From positions 1 to 64,000 of the forward strand of contig JAMONP010000044.1 in the NCBI GenBank assembly GCA_027065695.1: 64,000 nt of DNA, in the 5' to 3' direction. This DNA comes from Desulfuromonadales bacterium (GTDB taxonomy: Bacteria > Desulfobacterota > Desulfuromonadia > Desulfuromonadales > BM103). The notes beneath the pieces were generated by a model. The model worked only from the letters and a program-made list of their open reading frames with translations, was not told where the DNA came from and searched no databases. Both the position numbers and the translations under genes were made by a program. Every line of letters begins with the position of its first letter. Within the stretch, counting starts at the first letter, position 1. Positions 43,941 to 52,509 of this stretch are shown here, one piece after another.

Positions 43941-45662
43941 ATGAAGCAACTGCTGCGCATCAACATGAAGACTCAAACGATAGTTAATGAAATCGTCGGT
44001 CAGGAATTTGCACATTTTGGCGGGCGAAGCTTGATCGCCAAAATTCTCAACCAGGAGATGGACGCTAAGGCCGATCCCCTGGGCCCAGAGAATAAACTCA
44101 TTGTTTGCCCAGGACTTTTCGTCGATACCGTGGCACCTTGCTCCGGGCGGATCTCAGTAGGTGGAAAAAGTCCTCTGACCAAGACAATTAAAGAGTCCAA
44201 TGCTGGTGGGACCATGGCTAAAAGGATGGCTGCATTGGATCTGCACGGCCTTGTCTTAGAGGACCAACCACAACAGGACGAGTGGTTTGTATTGGTGGTC
44301 GATGCCTCAGGAGTCGAGTTTCTGTCGGCCCAACCTTACCTCGGCATGAATAACTATCAACTTGGTGAAGAGTTGAGGAAGGAAATGGGCAGCGAAATTT
44401 CTATTGCCTCGGTTGGTCTGGCCGGAGAACGGCGTTATCTGAATGCTTCTATTCAATTTACCGATCTCGATGGACACCCTTCTCGGTCAGCTGCTCGGGG
44501 TGGACTAGGGGCCTTGATGGGCTCCAAAGGTGTGAAAGCGATTGTTTTTAAAGATGTAAAGAAAGCTGCTTGGGAGTATGCGGATAAGGATCGTTTTGCT
44601 GCTGCCAACAAAGCTTTTGGCAAAGCCCTGCTGGCACACCCCTTCTCAGGGCAAGGTTTGCCAGCTTTGGGAACCGCTCTACTGGTTAATGTGACTAATG
44701 AGATGGGTATTTTGCCGACACATAATTTCAGCAAGGGACGCTGGGAACACGCCGAGGAGACCAGTGGAGAACGGATTGCCGAATTGCAGGCCGAACGCGG
44801 TGGCAAGATGTCTCATATTTGTGAGCGCGGTTGTCTGGTGAGGTGCTCTCAGGTTTACAATGACAAGAACGGCAAATATTTAACCTCGGGGTTCGAGTAC
44901 GAAACCATCGGGTTATTTGGAGCAAATTGCGGGATTCGGGATATCGATGCCATCGCTCAGCTGGATAGACTCTGTGATGACCTGGGAGTTGACACCATGG
45001 ATACCGCCTGTGCTCTTAGCCTGTGTATGGAAGCAGGTCTGATCGAGTTTGGCGATGCCGAAGGTGCTTTGCGCCTTGGCCAGGAAATATTAGACGGAAC
45101 CGAACTGGGCAGGGTGCTTGGCAATGGCACAGAAGCCACCGGCCAGCATCTTGGATCCACGCGCATACCTACTGTCAAAGGACAGGCCATGGCAGCCTAT
45201 GATCCTCGGGGTCTTAAGGGGCTCGGAGTGACCTACGCGACAAGCCCTATGGGGGCTGATCATACGGCGGGCAACTCTATCGGCGACCATTCACTTGATG
45301 GAACCTGCAAGGACGGCCAGGTCGATCTTTCGAGGAACCTCCAGGTTATCATGACTGTCTTCGATACTTTGGGCATGTGTATTTTTTCTGGCATGTGTTG
45401 CGAGGAGCCAGAAGCCCTTGGGCATCTGATTGATATGGCGGCTGGCAAGTTTGGTGGTGATTGGGATGTTGATCGACTCATGGGCCTCGGAGTGCAGTCA
45501 CTGATTCTCGAGAAGCAGTTCAATAAGGCGGCTGGTTTTACCGAAAAAGATGACCGTCTGCCGGAGTTTATGTACACAGAGGTTCTGGAGTCGGTTGATG
45601 CCAGCTTTGATATCTCAGACGAGGAACTGGCAAAGACCCTTTCGTTTGGGGCGCCTGAATAA
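43941..45662 (+). CDS. aor: Tungsten aldehyde:ferredoxin oxidoreductase family protein
   Basis: This encodes 573 residues of the AOR family. The N-terminal segment FAHFGGRSLIAKIL and VCPGLFVDTVAPCSGR resemble the tungstopterin-binding domain. RSAARGGLGALMGSKGVKAIV is the family signature. The cluster cysteines lie in CERGCLVRC plus a later Cys. It would oxidise aldehydes to acids with ferredoxin as acceptor. Directly after the amine dehydrogenase operon (AAGGA start, 22 bp gap), it suits removal of the aldehyde product. The paralog BamB at 48699 shares the fold but is longer and has different neighbours. Confidence 0.9.
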   Translation: MKQLLRINMKTQTIVNEIVGQEFAHFGGRSLIAKILNQEMDAKADPLGPENKLIVCPGLFVDTVAPCSGRISVGGKSPLTKTIKESNAGGTMAKRMAALDLHGLVLEDQPQQDEWFVLVVDASGVEFLSAQPYLGMNNYQLGEELRKEMGSEISIASVGLAGERRYLNASIQFTDLDGHPSRSAARGGLGALMGSKGVKAIVFKDVKKAAWEYADKDRFAAANKAFGKALLAHPFSGQGLPALGTALLVNVTNEMGILPTHNFSKGRWEHAEETSGERIAELQAERGGKMSHICERGCLVRCSQVYNDKNGKYLTSGFEYETIGLFGANCGIRDIDAIAQLDRLCDDLGVDTMDTACALSLCMEAGLIEFGDAEGALRLGQEILDGTELGRVLGNGTEATGQHLGSTRIPTVKGQAMAAYDPRGLKGLGVTYATSPMGADHTAGNSIGDHSLDGTCKDGQVDLSRNLQVIMTVFDTLGMCIFSGMCCEEPEALGHLIDMAAGKFGGDWDVDRLMGLGVQSLILEKQFNKAAGFTEKDDRLPEFMYTEVLESVDASFDISDEELAKTLSFGAPE

Positions 45663-45694
45663 AAGCCATACCTCGGCAGAGGACACAACGCATT

Positions 45695-45919
45695 ATGATG
45701 ATTACCGTCAAGCTTTTTGCCAGCTTAAGGATCGGTCGATTCAAACAAGAACAAAGGGAATGCCCGGATGGCACGACATGCGGGCAGATCGTTGCCGATA
45801 TAGGAGTTCGAGGCGAAGAACTTGGTATGGTTCTCGTTAACGGGCACCACACTTCCCTGGAAAAAGCATTGCATGACGGGGACAGCCTCGCCATCTTCCC
45901 CTTGCTTGGTGGAGGTTGA
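45695..45919 (+). CDS. MoaD/ThiS-like sulfur-carrier protein
   Basis: This encodes 74 residues with the beta-grasp start MITVKLFASLR and a C-terminus LLGGG ending in diglycine, the site adenylated and thiocarboxylated in MoaD proteins. Such AOR-linked MoaD homologs serve pterin cofactor (tungstopterin) synthesis or sulfur insertion. It lies between AOR and a ThiF/MoeB-like activating enzyme and ends 1 bp before the GTG of the latter. Confidence 0.85.
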   Translation: MMITVKLFASLRIGRFKQEQRECPDGTTCGQIVADIGVRGEELGMVLVNGHHTSLEKALHDGDSLAIFPLLGGG

Positions 45920-45920
45920 G

Positions 45921-46739
45921 GTGGCGCAAATTCTTGATTTTTTGCGCAAAAAATCGCATGACGGTCTAATTGATTTGATAGCTCAGGAAGAAACCGCGCA
46001 AACCTTCGGGGTGAGTTTCTCCAGGGTCGAACGTATTGCACTGGAAAATGATCTTCTCCCCACGCGTTATCAAAGAAACTGTCAACTGATCTCATGTTGT
46101 CAGCAGTTGCAACTTTTCAGTAGTGTGGTTGCAGTTGTCGGTTGCGGGGGGCTGGGTGGTTATATTATCGAAGAACTGGCGCGGCTGGGCGTTGGACACC
46201 TCCTGGCTATTGATCCCGACATATTTGAGGAGAGTAACCTCAATCGTCAGATCCTTTCCAGCATCTCTACTATCGGCAGGGTCAAGGTGGTGGTGGCGGC
46301 AGAGCGGGTGGCACAGATCAATCCCGCAGTGACACTTAGCCCCATAGCAGAGGCTTTCGCACTGGATACCGGGAAGAGGTTGCTTGATGGGGCACACTTG
46401 GTAGTGGACGGTTTGGACAGCATTCCAACTCGCTTGGAATTGGCCGCAGTTTGTCGTGAGGCCGAAATCCCACTTATTCACGGTGCTGTCGCCGGTTGGT
46501 ATGGGCAGATCACCACCCAGTTTCCCGGCGATGGCACCTTGGAATCTCTCTACTCGGGGGAGGTCCGCAGTCGAGGAATCGAAAAGGAGCTTGGTAATCC
46601 TTCATTCACTCCGGCAGTGGTGGCCAGTTTAGAGGTGGCAGAAGTCTGTAAGGTTCTGCTTAACCAAGGCAAGCTGCTTCGAGGTCGACAGCTCTGTATT
46701 AACTTGCTTGATATGGAGATCGAAGAGATCCCATTTTAA
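45921..46739 (+). CDS. ThiF/MoeB/HesA-family adenylyltransferase (E1-like)
   Basis: This encodes about 272 residues from GTG 45921, chosen for GGAGG 5 bp upstream; the upstream open frame overlaps the MoaD gene and is not needed. After an N-terminal extension of about 60 residues comes the nucleotide fold VVAVVGCGGLGGYIIEELA and DPDIFEESNLNRQIL with the conserved Arg. The usual CxxC zinc pairs of MoeB are not seen. It likely activates the C-terminal Gly of the preceding MoaD-like protein for tungstopterin synthesis serving the adjacent AOR. Confidence 0.85.
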   Translation: MAQILDFLRKKSHDGLIDLIAQEETAQTFGVSFSRVERIALENDLLPTRYQRNCQLISCCQQLQLFSSVVAVVGCGGLGGYIIEELARLGVGHLLAIDPDIFEESNLNRQILSSISTIGRVKVVVAAERVAQINPAVTLSPIAEAFALDTGKRLLDGAHLVVDGLDSIPTRLELAAVCREAEIPLIHGAVAGWYGQITTQFPGDGTLESLYSGEVRSRGIEKELGNPSFTPAVVASLEVAEVCKVLLNQGKLLRGRQLCINLLDMEIEEIPF

Positions 46740-46757
46740 AAAGCAAAGCGTAGTTTG

Positions 46758-46826
46758 CCACGGGGCGGTAGTTGCCTCCTTCTCGACTATTGGAACCCTC
46801 TCTTCTCCAACGTCGCCGCCCCGTGG
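46758..46826. repeat. Spaced perfect inverted repeat
   Basis: CCACGGGGCGG (46758-46768) and its exact complement CCGCCCCGTGG (46816-46826) flank 47 bp containing C/T-rich sequence. It lies 19 bp after the ThiF-like stop. There is no strong T-run, so a terminator is uncertain. It may be a folded RNA element or a dispersed repeat. Confidence 0.55.
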
Positions 46827-46991
46827 TGTTCTTTATAGTTAAGAGGTCTTGCTGTGGCTTGGGATTGACACGGCTTTGGTCATGATGTAGAAGAAAGTAA
46901 TAGCTGCTTATGAGCCATATCATTGGTGCCGTTTGTTGCCAGCAGATTCCTATTATTTCAGACTCTTGCTATTACTAAAAGGAGATAAACG

Positions 46992-47582
46992 ATGTCGGAG
47001 CAAAGCCTTAAAATTGGAGAGAAAGTCAAGAGCCTGAGGGCCAGGAAAGAGATGTCCATAGAGGATGTCTCCAAAGAATCCGGGATACCTGAAACGACTA
47101 TCACCGGAATTGAAGATCATTCGATCTCTCCGCCTTTAGGGAATATTATCAGTCTGGCAAAAGTTTTCCAGGTTACATTGGGAGATTTTTTTGAAGACAG
47201 CGCCGATTCGCCTTTCTGTATCGTCAGGAGTGATGACAGAAAAACTGTGCCCCGGTTTAGTTCAACCGGCGGCAAATCTGCCGGCTACAGTTATGAGTCC
47301 CTTGGACACCAGAAGCAGAATAGACAAATGGAACCTTTTCTTGTAACCCTAACTCCTGCTGGAGCCTCTCATGTTGAACCAAACCAGCATGACGGCGAAG
47401 AAATTATTTTTGTATTGGAAGGACAGGTTGAAGTAAAGCTTGCAGAACATACGGACATTTTGAACCCTGGTGATTCTATCTACTATGATTCAAATTTACC
47501 GCATGTTGTCTCCTGTTATGGCGACAATCAGGCAACAATTCTTGCCGTGATTTATGCTAAAAAAGAAATGCTGATATTCTAG
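46992..47582 (+). CDS. XRE-cupin transcriptional regulator
   Basis: This encodes 196 residues: an N-terminal lambda-type HTH (KVKSLRARKEMSIEDVSKES, about 12-60) and a C-terminal cupin (SHVEPNQHDGEEIIFVLEG and LNPGDSIYYDSNLPHVV). AAGGAG precedes ATG. The cupin probably binds a small effector. It lies between the AOR cluster and the TetR gene, converging with the latter. Possible targets are the neighbouring AOR or Bam genes; a 16 bp palindrome at 48454 is unassigned. Confidence 0.87.
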   Translation: MSEQSLKIGEKVKSLRARKEMSIEDVSKESGIPETTITGIEDHSISPPLGNIISLAKVFQVTLGDFFEDSADSPFCIVRSDDRKTVPRFSSTGGKSAGYSYESLGHQKQNRQMEPFLVTLTPAGASHVEPNQHDGEEIIFVLEGQVEVKLAEHTDILNPGDSIYYDSNLPHVVSCYGDNQATILAVIYAKKEMLIF

Positions 47583-47670
47583 GAGTCTGTCGGACAGGTC
47601 ATTGGTAGTCCGCCCGTTTTTTATCTCAGGCTATGACCAGAGGCCTGGTTTGCTCAGTCTGAATCAAAGG

Positions 47671-48315
47671 TCAGGCAGTCGCTTCATCGTTGTTGACCAC
47701 TGTAAGAAAAATTTGATTTGCAAGCTGATCAAGATCAAGCCGTCCACCTTTTTTGAACCAGCGGATTGAAAAGAAGGTTGTGTCGGAGATTAAATGAGTT
47801 AAAACGAGTGGGTCAGTTTTTACAAGCCTTTGTTTTTTACATTCTATTAGTAAGTCCTGGAGGGCCTTTATAATTCCTTCGTTGTAGATTTTTGTGAACT
47901 CTTTCCTGTGGTCATTGGTGAGGTGTCTGGCGTCTCTGTTGAGTACGCTCCACGAAGCAGAAAATACTTCATCTTCATGGACAACCTCAATTAATACTCT
48001 AATGGTATTACGTAACTGTTCTTTGCAATTGATTCCCTGCTCGATACTCTTTTTTATTTTTCCTGAAGTTATTAGTGAGGCACTTTTTAATATTATAAAA
48101 AGGATTTCTTCTTTTGTGCTGAAATGATGGAATAAACTTCCAGACTTTATTCCCGTTCTTTCGGCAATTTGCCTGACCGTAGTTGAGCTATAACCGTTTT
48201 CACTGAAAAGCGCTGTTGCTTCTCTGAGTATAATGTCGTAACGATCCTTATTATGCTTAGTCATGGCCTGTGTCCCGATAAAAATCTTGTCGAAAAAGCT
48301 CGTGGACTTTTCCAT
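47671..48315 (-). CDS. TetR-family transcriptional regulator
   Basis: This encodes about 214 residues. The N-terminal HTH reads ILREATALFSENGYSSTTV followed by RQIAERTGIKSGSLFHHF, classic for TetR/AcrR and close to regulators of acyl-CoA metabolism. ATG 48315 is chosen because AGGG lies 8 bp upstream; GTG 48324 and ATG 48264 are alternatives, the last giving the most typical N-terminal length. It is divergent from bamB, and matching palindromes lie near its own start and at the predicted bamB start site, so it probably represses both and responds to an aromatic acyl-CoA. Confidence 0.87.
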   Translation of the reverse strand: MEKSTSFFDKIFIGTQAMTKHNKDRYDIILREATALFSENGYSSTTVRQIAERTGIKSGSLFHHFSTKEEILFIILKSASLITSGKIKKSIEQGINCKEQLRNTIRVLIEVVHEDEVFSASWSVLNRDARHLTNDHRKEFTKIYNEGIIKALQDLLIECKKQRLVKTDPLVLTHLISDTTFFSIRWFKKGGRLDLDQLANQIFLTVVNNDEATA

Positions 48316-48337
48316 TGGATGCACCCTGTCAATACAA

Positions 48338-48351
48338 ACCTAGCGCTTGCT
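48338..48351. promoter_or_regulatory. Probable TetR operator near its own gene
   Basis: ACCTAGCGCTTGCT shares ACC-N-AGCGCT-Y-G with the 48564 site. It lies about 25 bp upstream of the chosen TetR start, suited to autorepression. Confidence 0.45.
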
Positions 48352-48453
48352 AAACAATATAAGTCAAGCATCATCATGTAAAGACTTTTGTGTAAACTGC
48401 CTGCCATTCAGCGTATGAGCCTTCAAATTTGTCCCATCATTGGCACAGTGGCT

Positions 48454-48469
48454 CAAGTTGCTCAACTTG
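48454..48469. promoter_or_regulatory. Perfect 16 bp palindrome upstream of bamB
   Basis: CAAGTTG-CT-CAACTTG is a perfect inverted repeat in the tetR-bamB intergenic region, distinct from the TetR-type sites. It could bind a second regulator such as the XRE-cupin protein. Confidence 0.4.
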
Positions 48470-48528
48470 CTGTAATATAGAAGCTGTTGTGCGCTCGTAA
48501 ACGTTGCTTGTTTTTTATGGAAAAATGT

Positions 48529-48557
48529 TTGCAAAACAGTGTATTATCAAGTAGGAT
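48529..48557 (+). promoter_or_regulatory. Candidate promoter for the bam operon
   Basis: TTGCAA (48529-48534) and TAGGAT (48552-48557) are 17 bp apart; each matches 4 of 6 consensus bases. The predicted start would be near 48564, exactly where a TetR-type palindrome begins, which strengthens the call. Confidence 0.4.
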
Positions 48558-48563
48558 TACAAA

Positions 48564-48577
48564 ACCAAGCGCTCGGT
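48564..48577. promoter_or_regulatory. Probable TetR operator at bam transcription start
   Basis: ACCAAGCGCTCGGT is a near-perfect palindrome (12 of 14 positions symmetric) just after the candidate -10 of the bam promoter. Binding here would block initiation. Confidence 0.5.
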
Positions 48578-48698
48578 ATGTTTCGTTGGCAAGACTGGTT
48601 GTATGATTTTGATGTCTTGTCGGATTGTAGTTGGCTGGCTTCAGGTGGCGCTTAAAGTGGGCAGAAAGCCCGAAGAACCGTAAATAAGGGGATGCATA

Positions 48699-50675
48699 AT
48701 GAGGTACGCAGAGACAGGCTTCAATTTAGAGATCGATCTATCCCGGGGAAACATTGAGAAAGTTGCAACCGATCCACGAGACACCGAGCTTTATCTTGGC
48801 GGTTTGGGAACCAATACCAAGATCCTCTGGGACAGGGTTCCTCCTGAGACAAAACCTTTTTCTCCGGATAATCTTTTGATCTTCGGCACCGGTCTTTTAT
48901 GCGGTACACCGGCGACCGGTTGTAACCGTACCATTGTCTCCACTATTTCCCCTCAGTCCGAGTTGATGGCTTTTTCGATGATGGGGGGGTTCTGGGCGCC
49001 GGAGTTGAAGTATGCCGGTTATGACAAAGTGGTTCTTCGCGGCAAGTCGCCCGATCTGGTTTATTTGTGGATTAACAACGACAAGGTAGAGATACGTGAC
49101 GCCTCTCATTTACGAGGTAAGGGTGCAATTGAAACTGCAGAACTTATCAAGCAGGAGTTGAATGAGCCGAAAGCTCAGGTGGCTGCTATCGGCATGGCTG
49201 GTGAAAACCGGGTCTATTATGCGTCCATTGAGCAGGGCAGATCCAGTGCCAGTCGCGGTGGTATCGGTGCTGTTATGGGCGACAAAGGGGTAAAAGCGAT
49301 CGTTGTGCGCGGCACAAATGATATTAATGTTGCTCAGCCGGCTGAATACATGGAGCTTTGCAGCGAGGTGCTGGATTATATAAAAAAACGGGAAAGCAAT
49401 CCCATCCCTGGGGTCATGCCCATTTTAGCCGGACTAGGATCTCCGCAAGAGATGAAGGTCCATGATGAAAAATGGCATACTGAGAATTTCATGTGGGGGA
49501 ATTCCCGTGTCCGCAAAAGAGATTATTGGAATGAAGAAATAGAGAAAGATTGGACAGAGACGATGGAAAAGGCTCGCACCCGGCTGGTCAGTTGCTTTAA
49601 CTGTCCGATGGAATGCGGAGCCACGATTTCCATGCCAGGGCTGCCCACCTACATGATGAAATGCTTCACCAAGCTGACCTATACCATGGGTGCCTTTTCG
49701 GATCTGGATTTTGGTTTGAGAATTGCCCAAAAAGCCACAGAATATGGGGTAGATGGGTTTTCCGCCCCGCAGGTTATGGCCTTTGCTCTGGAGCTTCTGG
49801 AAAACGGTATTTTGACGGATAAGGATTTTCCTGACATGCCGGAAGACAGTGAAGGTCGGTTCTTCTATCTGCTTGACAAGATTGTCCGGCGGGAAGGGAT
49901 TGGCGATGTCCTGGCCAACGGCACACATTGGGCGGCCAAAGAGATTGGTAACGGCGCAGAAGCCTATGCGCATAATAATATCAAGAAAACCGAGCAGTTA
50001 CCTTTAAAACTCTCAATGCTGAATCCGGTTTATTTTCTTATGTATTCGACCGGTGAAAAAATTAACATCACACAGATCGAAGGGCAATTCCCTCAGGCGC
50101 CATTTGCGACCAAAGAGGAGCGAGAAGCATTTGTCTCGGATTGGATCCAGGTTCCTGATGAGAAGTTCAAGCAAATTTTGCTGGATTGGGAATTCCGTGG
50201 AGACAACTCAAACCCCTATTACCCAACCGTTGAAATGTCCTGCGATATCGTCGATTGGCAAGAGACGATGCACTATATCGATGATGCTCTAGGTCAGTGT
50301 GCCGGGTTGTCATCATTTCCTCTCAAGCCTCCATATCATATCCACAATTACCCCAAATTTATCTCAGCGGGGGCCGGGATCGACATGGACAAAGACAAGC
50401 TTACACAAGCGGCCAAGCGCTATCGGACTTTAGTAAGAGCCGTCAACATAAGTAGAGGCATGCGTCGTAAAGATGAGAAGCCGCCTGAGAATCATTGGAA
50501 GAAAAGGTTCCCAGAACTTGAAGAGCAGCTTTTAGATGGCTATTACAAATTCAAGGGCTGGAATAAAGATGGTATCCCGACGGAAGAGTCCTTACATGAA
50601 TTGGGTTTGGGTTATGTAAGTGATGCCTTTATCGAGCGAGGAATCTTGACCGAGGGTGAAGACGCTTCTGTCTAA
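48699..50675 (+). CDS. bamB: Class II benzoyl-CoA reductase active-site subunit BamB
   Basis: This encodes 658 residues of the AOR fold, the length expected for BamB. The family signature SSASRGGIGAVMGDKGVKAIV and the cluster ligands SCFNCPMEC plus a later Cys (MMKC) are present; the N-terminal part LGTNTKILWDRVP contacts tungstopterin in the family. BamB carries the W-bis-pterin site that reduces benzoyl-CoA to cyclohexa-1,5-diene-1-carbonyl-CoA without ATP hydrolysis. AAGGGG precedes ATG. The following genes encode all the other Bam subunits in Geobacter order, which makes the assignment firm. Confidence 0.93.
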   Translation: MRYAETGFNLEIDLSRGNIEKVATDPRDTELYLGGLGTNTKILWDRVPPETKPFSPDNLLIFGTGLLCGTPATGCNRTIVSTISPQSELMAFSMMGGFWAPELKYAGYDKVVLRGKSPDLVYLWINNDKVEIRDASHLRGKGAIETAELIKQELNEPKAQVAAIGMAGENRVYYASIEQGRSSASRGGIGAVMGDKGVKAIVVRGTNDINVAQPAEYMELCSEVLDYIKKRESNPIPGVMPILAGLGSPQEMKVHDEKWHTENFMWGNSRVRKRDYWNEEIEKDWTETMEKARTRLVSCFNCPMECGATISMPGLPTYMMKCFTKLTYTMGAFSDLDFGLRIAQKATEYGVDGFSAPQVMAFALELLENGILTDKDFPDMPEDSEGRFFYLLDKIVRREGIGDVLANGTHWAAKEIGNGAEAYAHNNIKKTEQLPLKLSMLNPVYFLMYSTGEKINITQIEGQFPQAPFATKEEREAFVSDWIQVPDEKFKQILLDWEFRGDNSNPYYPTVEMSCDIVDWQETMHYIDDALGQCAGLSSFPLKPPYHIHNYPKFISAGAGIDMDKDKLTQAAKRYRTLVRAVNISRGMRRKDEKPPENHWKKRFPELEEQLLDGYYKFKGWNKDGIPTEESLHELGLGYVSDAFIERGILTEGEDASV

Positions 50676-50745
50676 AAGGGCTTCGGTAGCGACTAAAAGA
50701 GGCTTCGGTAGCAACGTGAGGAAACTTAGACGGAGGATGTGAATC

Positions 50746-51282
50746 TTGAAGAAAACGAAAACTATAAAGACAATAAAAGTTGATATCAGTAAATGCAACG
50801 GTTGCCGGGCCTGCGAGGTTATCTGCTCCTCTTTTCACGCTACACCAAAGTATAGCAGTAATAATCCAGAGAGATCACGTATCCGGGTGACTCGTGAGCC
50901 TCTTCGAGATGTCTATGTTCCTGTCTACGCAGGTGAATATACGGTTGCCGAGTGTGCCGGCAGGGATAAATACATCATCGACGGCAAGGAATATGACGAG
51001 TGCGCTTTTTGTAGAGCGTCTTGCCCGTCCCGGGATCTGTTCAAAGAACCTGACTCCGGACTGCCACTCAAGTGTGATATGTGTGAAGGTGAAGATGAGC
51101 CCTTGTGTGTCAAGTGGTGCCACGCTGACGCTCTGATTTACGAAGAGCGGGAAGTGGCGGTGGACACGGCAGAAGAGCTGGAGGGGGAGGTTGAGGTTGG
51201 CCTGGAATCGTTAATCAACAGGCATGGCATTGAGAAGGTCGCTGACATCGTCGCGCAGATTTCCAAAGATTCAAAACGCTAA
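50746..51282 (+). CDS. bamC: Benzoyl-CoA reductase electron-transfer subunit BamC
   Basis: This encodes 178 residues starting at TTG 50746; GGAGG at 50732-50736 supports this start, since the nearby ATG is followed by a stop. It is a polyferredoxin with CNGCRACEVIC, CAFCRASC and CDMCEGEDEPLCVKWC, giving probably three [4Fe-4S] clusters. BamC forms the active BamBC unit. The 70 bp gap after bamB holds a short direct repeat GGCTTCGGTAGC. Confidence 0.9.
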   Translation: MKKTKTIKTIKVDISKCNGCRACEVICSSFHATPKYSSNNPERSRIRVTREPLRDVYVPVYAGEYTVAECAGRDKYIIDGKEYDECAFCRASCPSRDLFKEPDSGLPLKCDMCEGEDEPLCVKWCHADALIYEEREVAVDTAEELEGEVEVGLESLINRHGIEKVADIVAQISKDSKR

Positions 51283-51340
51283 GCTGAACCTGAACCTGTC
51301 TATTCACGGATTCAGGTAGAAATAAAGGATAGGTCATATC

Positions 51341-52492
51341 GTGGAAACTGTAGCCCCCGAAAAAGAAATAATCGAGGTCATCAAAGAGAACGGTGGTGAT
51401 TCGTTCAAGTATTGTTACCAATGCGGATTGTGTGATGCTGTTTGCCCGTGGAATCGGGTTCGGCAGTTCAGTATGCGCAAGCTGATTCGCCAGGCGACCT
51501 TCGGTTTGACTGAGATCGACCAGGAAGAGATGTGGCGTTGCACGACCTGTAAAACCTGCGTCGAGCGTTGTCCCAGGGGCGTGGACCAGATCGAAGCAGG
51601 GGTGTCCTTGCGTAAACTCGCCGCAGAATATGACGTTTTTCCGGGCCATGTTGCTCCCATCACCAACGTTGTGGCCAATCTGACCTCGGAAGGCAACTCT
51701 CTGGGCGGCGAAAGAGAAAAGCGGACAGAGTGGGCCAAGGGCCTGCCGGTCAAAGCCTTTACCGAGGAGATGGAAGTCTTATATTTCACCGGCTGTTATT
51801 TAAGCTATGACCCGAGAATGCGAGAGGTTGCCGCTGCCACGGCCAAGATTCTGAACAAGGCCGGTGTCGATTTCGGGGTTCTGGGTTCTAAGGAAAGCTG
51901 TTGTGGTGAAAGCATCCGCAAGACCGGGCACGAGGATTTATTCAAGCGCCTGGCCAAGGATAACATCAAGGCTTTTATCGACGCAGGGGTGAAGAAAGTG
52001 ATTGTTTCTTCCCCTCACTGTTACCATTCCTTCAAAAACGAATATCCCGAGTTCATGGTGAATTTCGAGGTGGTCTTTATCACCGAGTTTATTGCTGAAC
52101 TTATCAATGACGGTCGGCTGAAGCTTTCTGGGGAGTATGCCAGGAAAGTCACCTATCATGATCCCTGTTACCTGGGACGTCATAACGGCATCTACGATGC
52201 TCCCCGAGAGGTTCTGCAAAAAGTCCCCGGCCTGGAATTGAGTGAGATGGCCGATTCGCGGGAGAAAAGTCTCTGTTGTGGTGGCGGTGGCGGTCGCATC
52301 TGGATGGAGACGCCGAAGGAAGACAGGTTCGCTGATCTCAGGGTGAGGCAAGCAATTAATGTTGGCGCCGAAGTTCTGGTGACGTCCTGTCCATATTGCA
52401 TCACGAACTTTACCGATAGTTGCCTGGGCCTGGATGATAGCGAAGTCCTGGAAATTAAGGATATTACCGAAATCATCCAAGCTGTGCTTTAG
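51341..52492 (+). CDS. bamD: HdrBC-like subunit BamD
   Basis: This encodes 383 residues from GTG, with AAAGGA upstream. The N-terminal part has two [4Fe-4S] motifs (YQCGLCDAVCPWN and CTTCKTCVERCPRG), like HdrC. The C-terminal part has two CCG-type domains (CYLSYDPR with SCCGES, and CYLGRHNG with CCGGGGGR), like HdrB/HdrD. In the Bam complex it is proposed to link electron transfer between BamBC and the flavin-containing BamE. It overlaps bamE's GTG by one base. Confidence 0.9.
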   Translation: METVAPEKEIIEVIKENGGDSFKYCYQCGLCDAVCPWNRVRQFSMRKLIRQATFGLTEIDQEEMWRCTTCKTCVERCPRGVDQIEAGVSLRKLAAEYDVFPGHVAPITNVVANLTSEGNSLGGEREKRTEWAKGLPVKAFTEEMEVLYFTGCYLSYDPRMREVAAATAKILNKAGVDFGVLGSKESCCGESIRKTGHEDLFKRLAKDNIKAFIDAGVKKVIVSSPHCYHSFKNEYPEFMVNFEVVFITEFIAELINDGRLKLSGEYARKVTYHDPCYLGRHNGIYDAPREVLQKVPGLELSEMADSREKSLCCGGGGGRIWMETPKEDRFADLRVRQAINVGAEVLVTSCPYCITNFTDSCLGLDDSEVLEIKDITEIIQAVL

Positions 52493-52509
52493 TGAAAAAG
52501 GACGAGTTG

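Noticed and set aside
48440-48480. A sigma-54 promoter at the TGGCAC string upstream of bamB
   Set aside because: No GC dinucleotide occurs at the required 10 bp distance from the GG.
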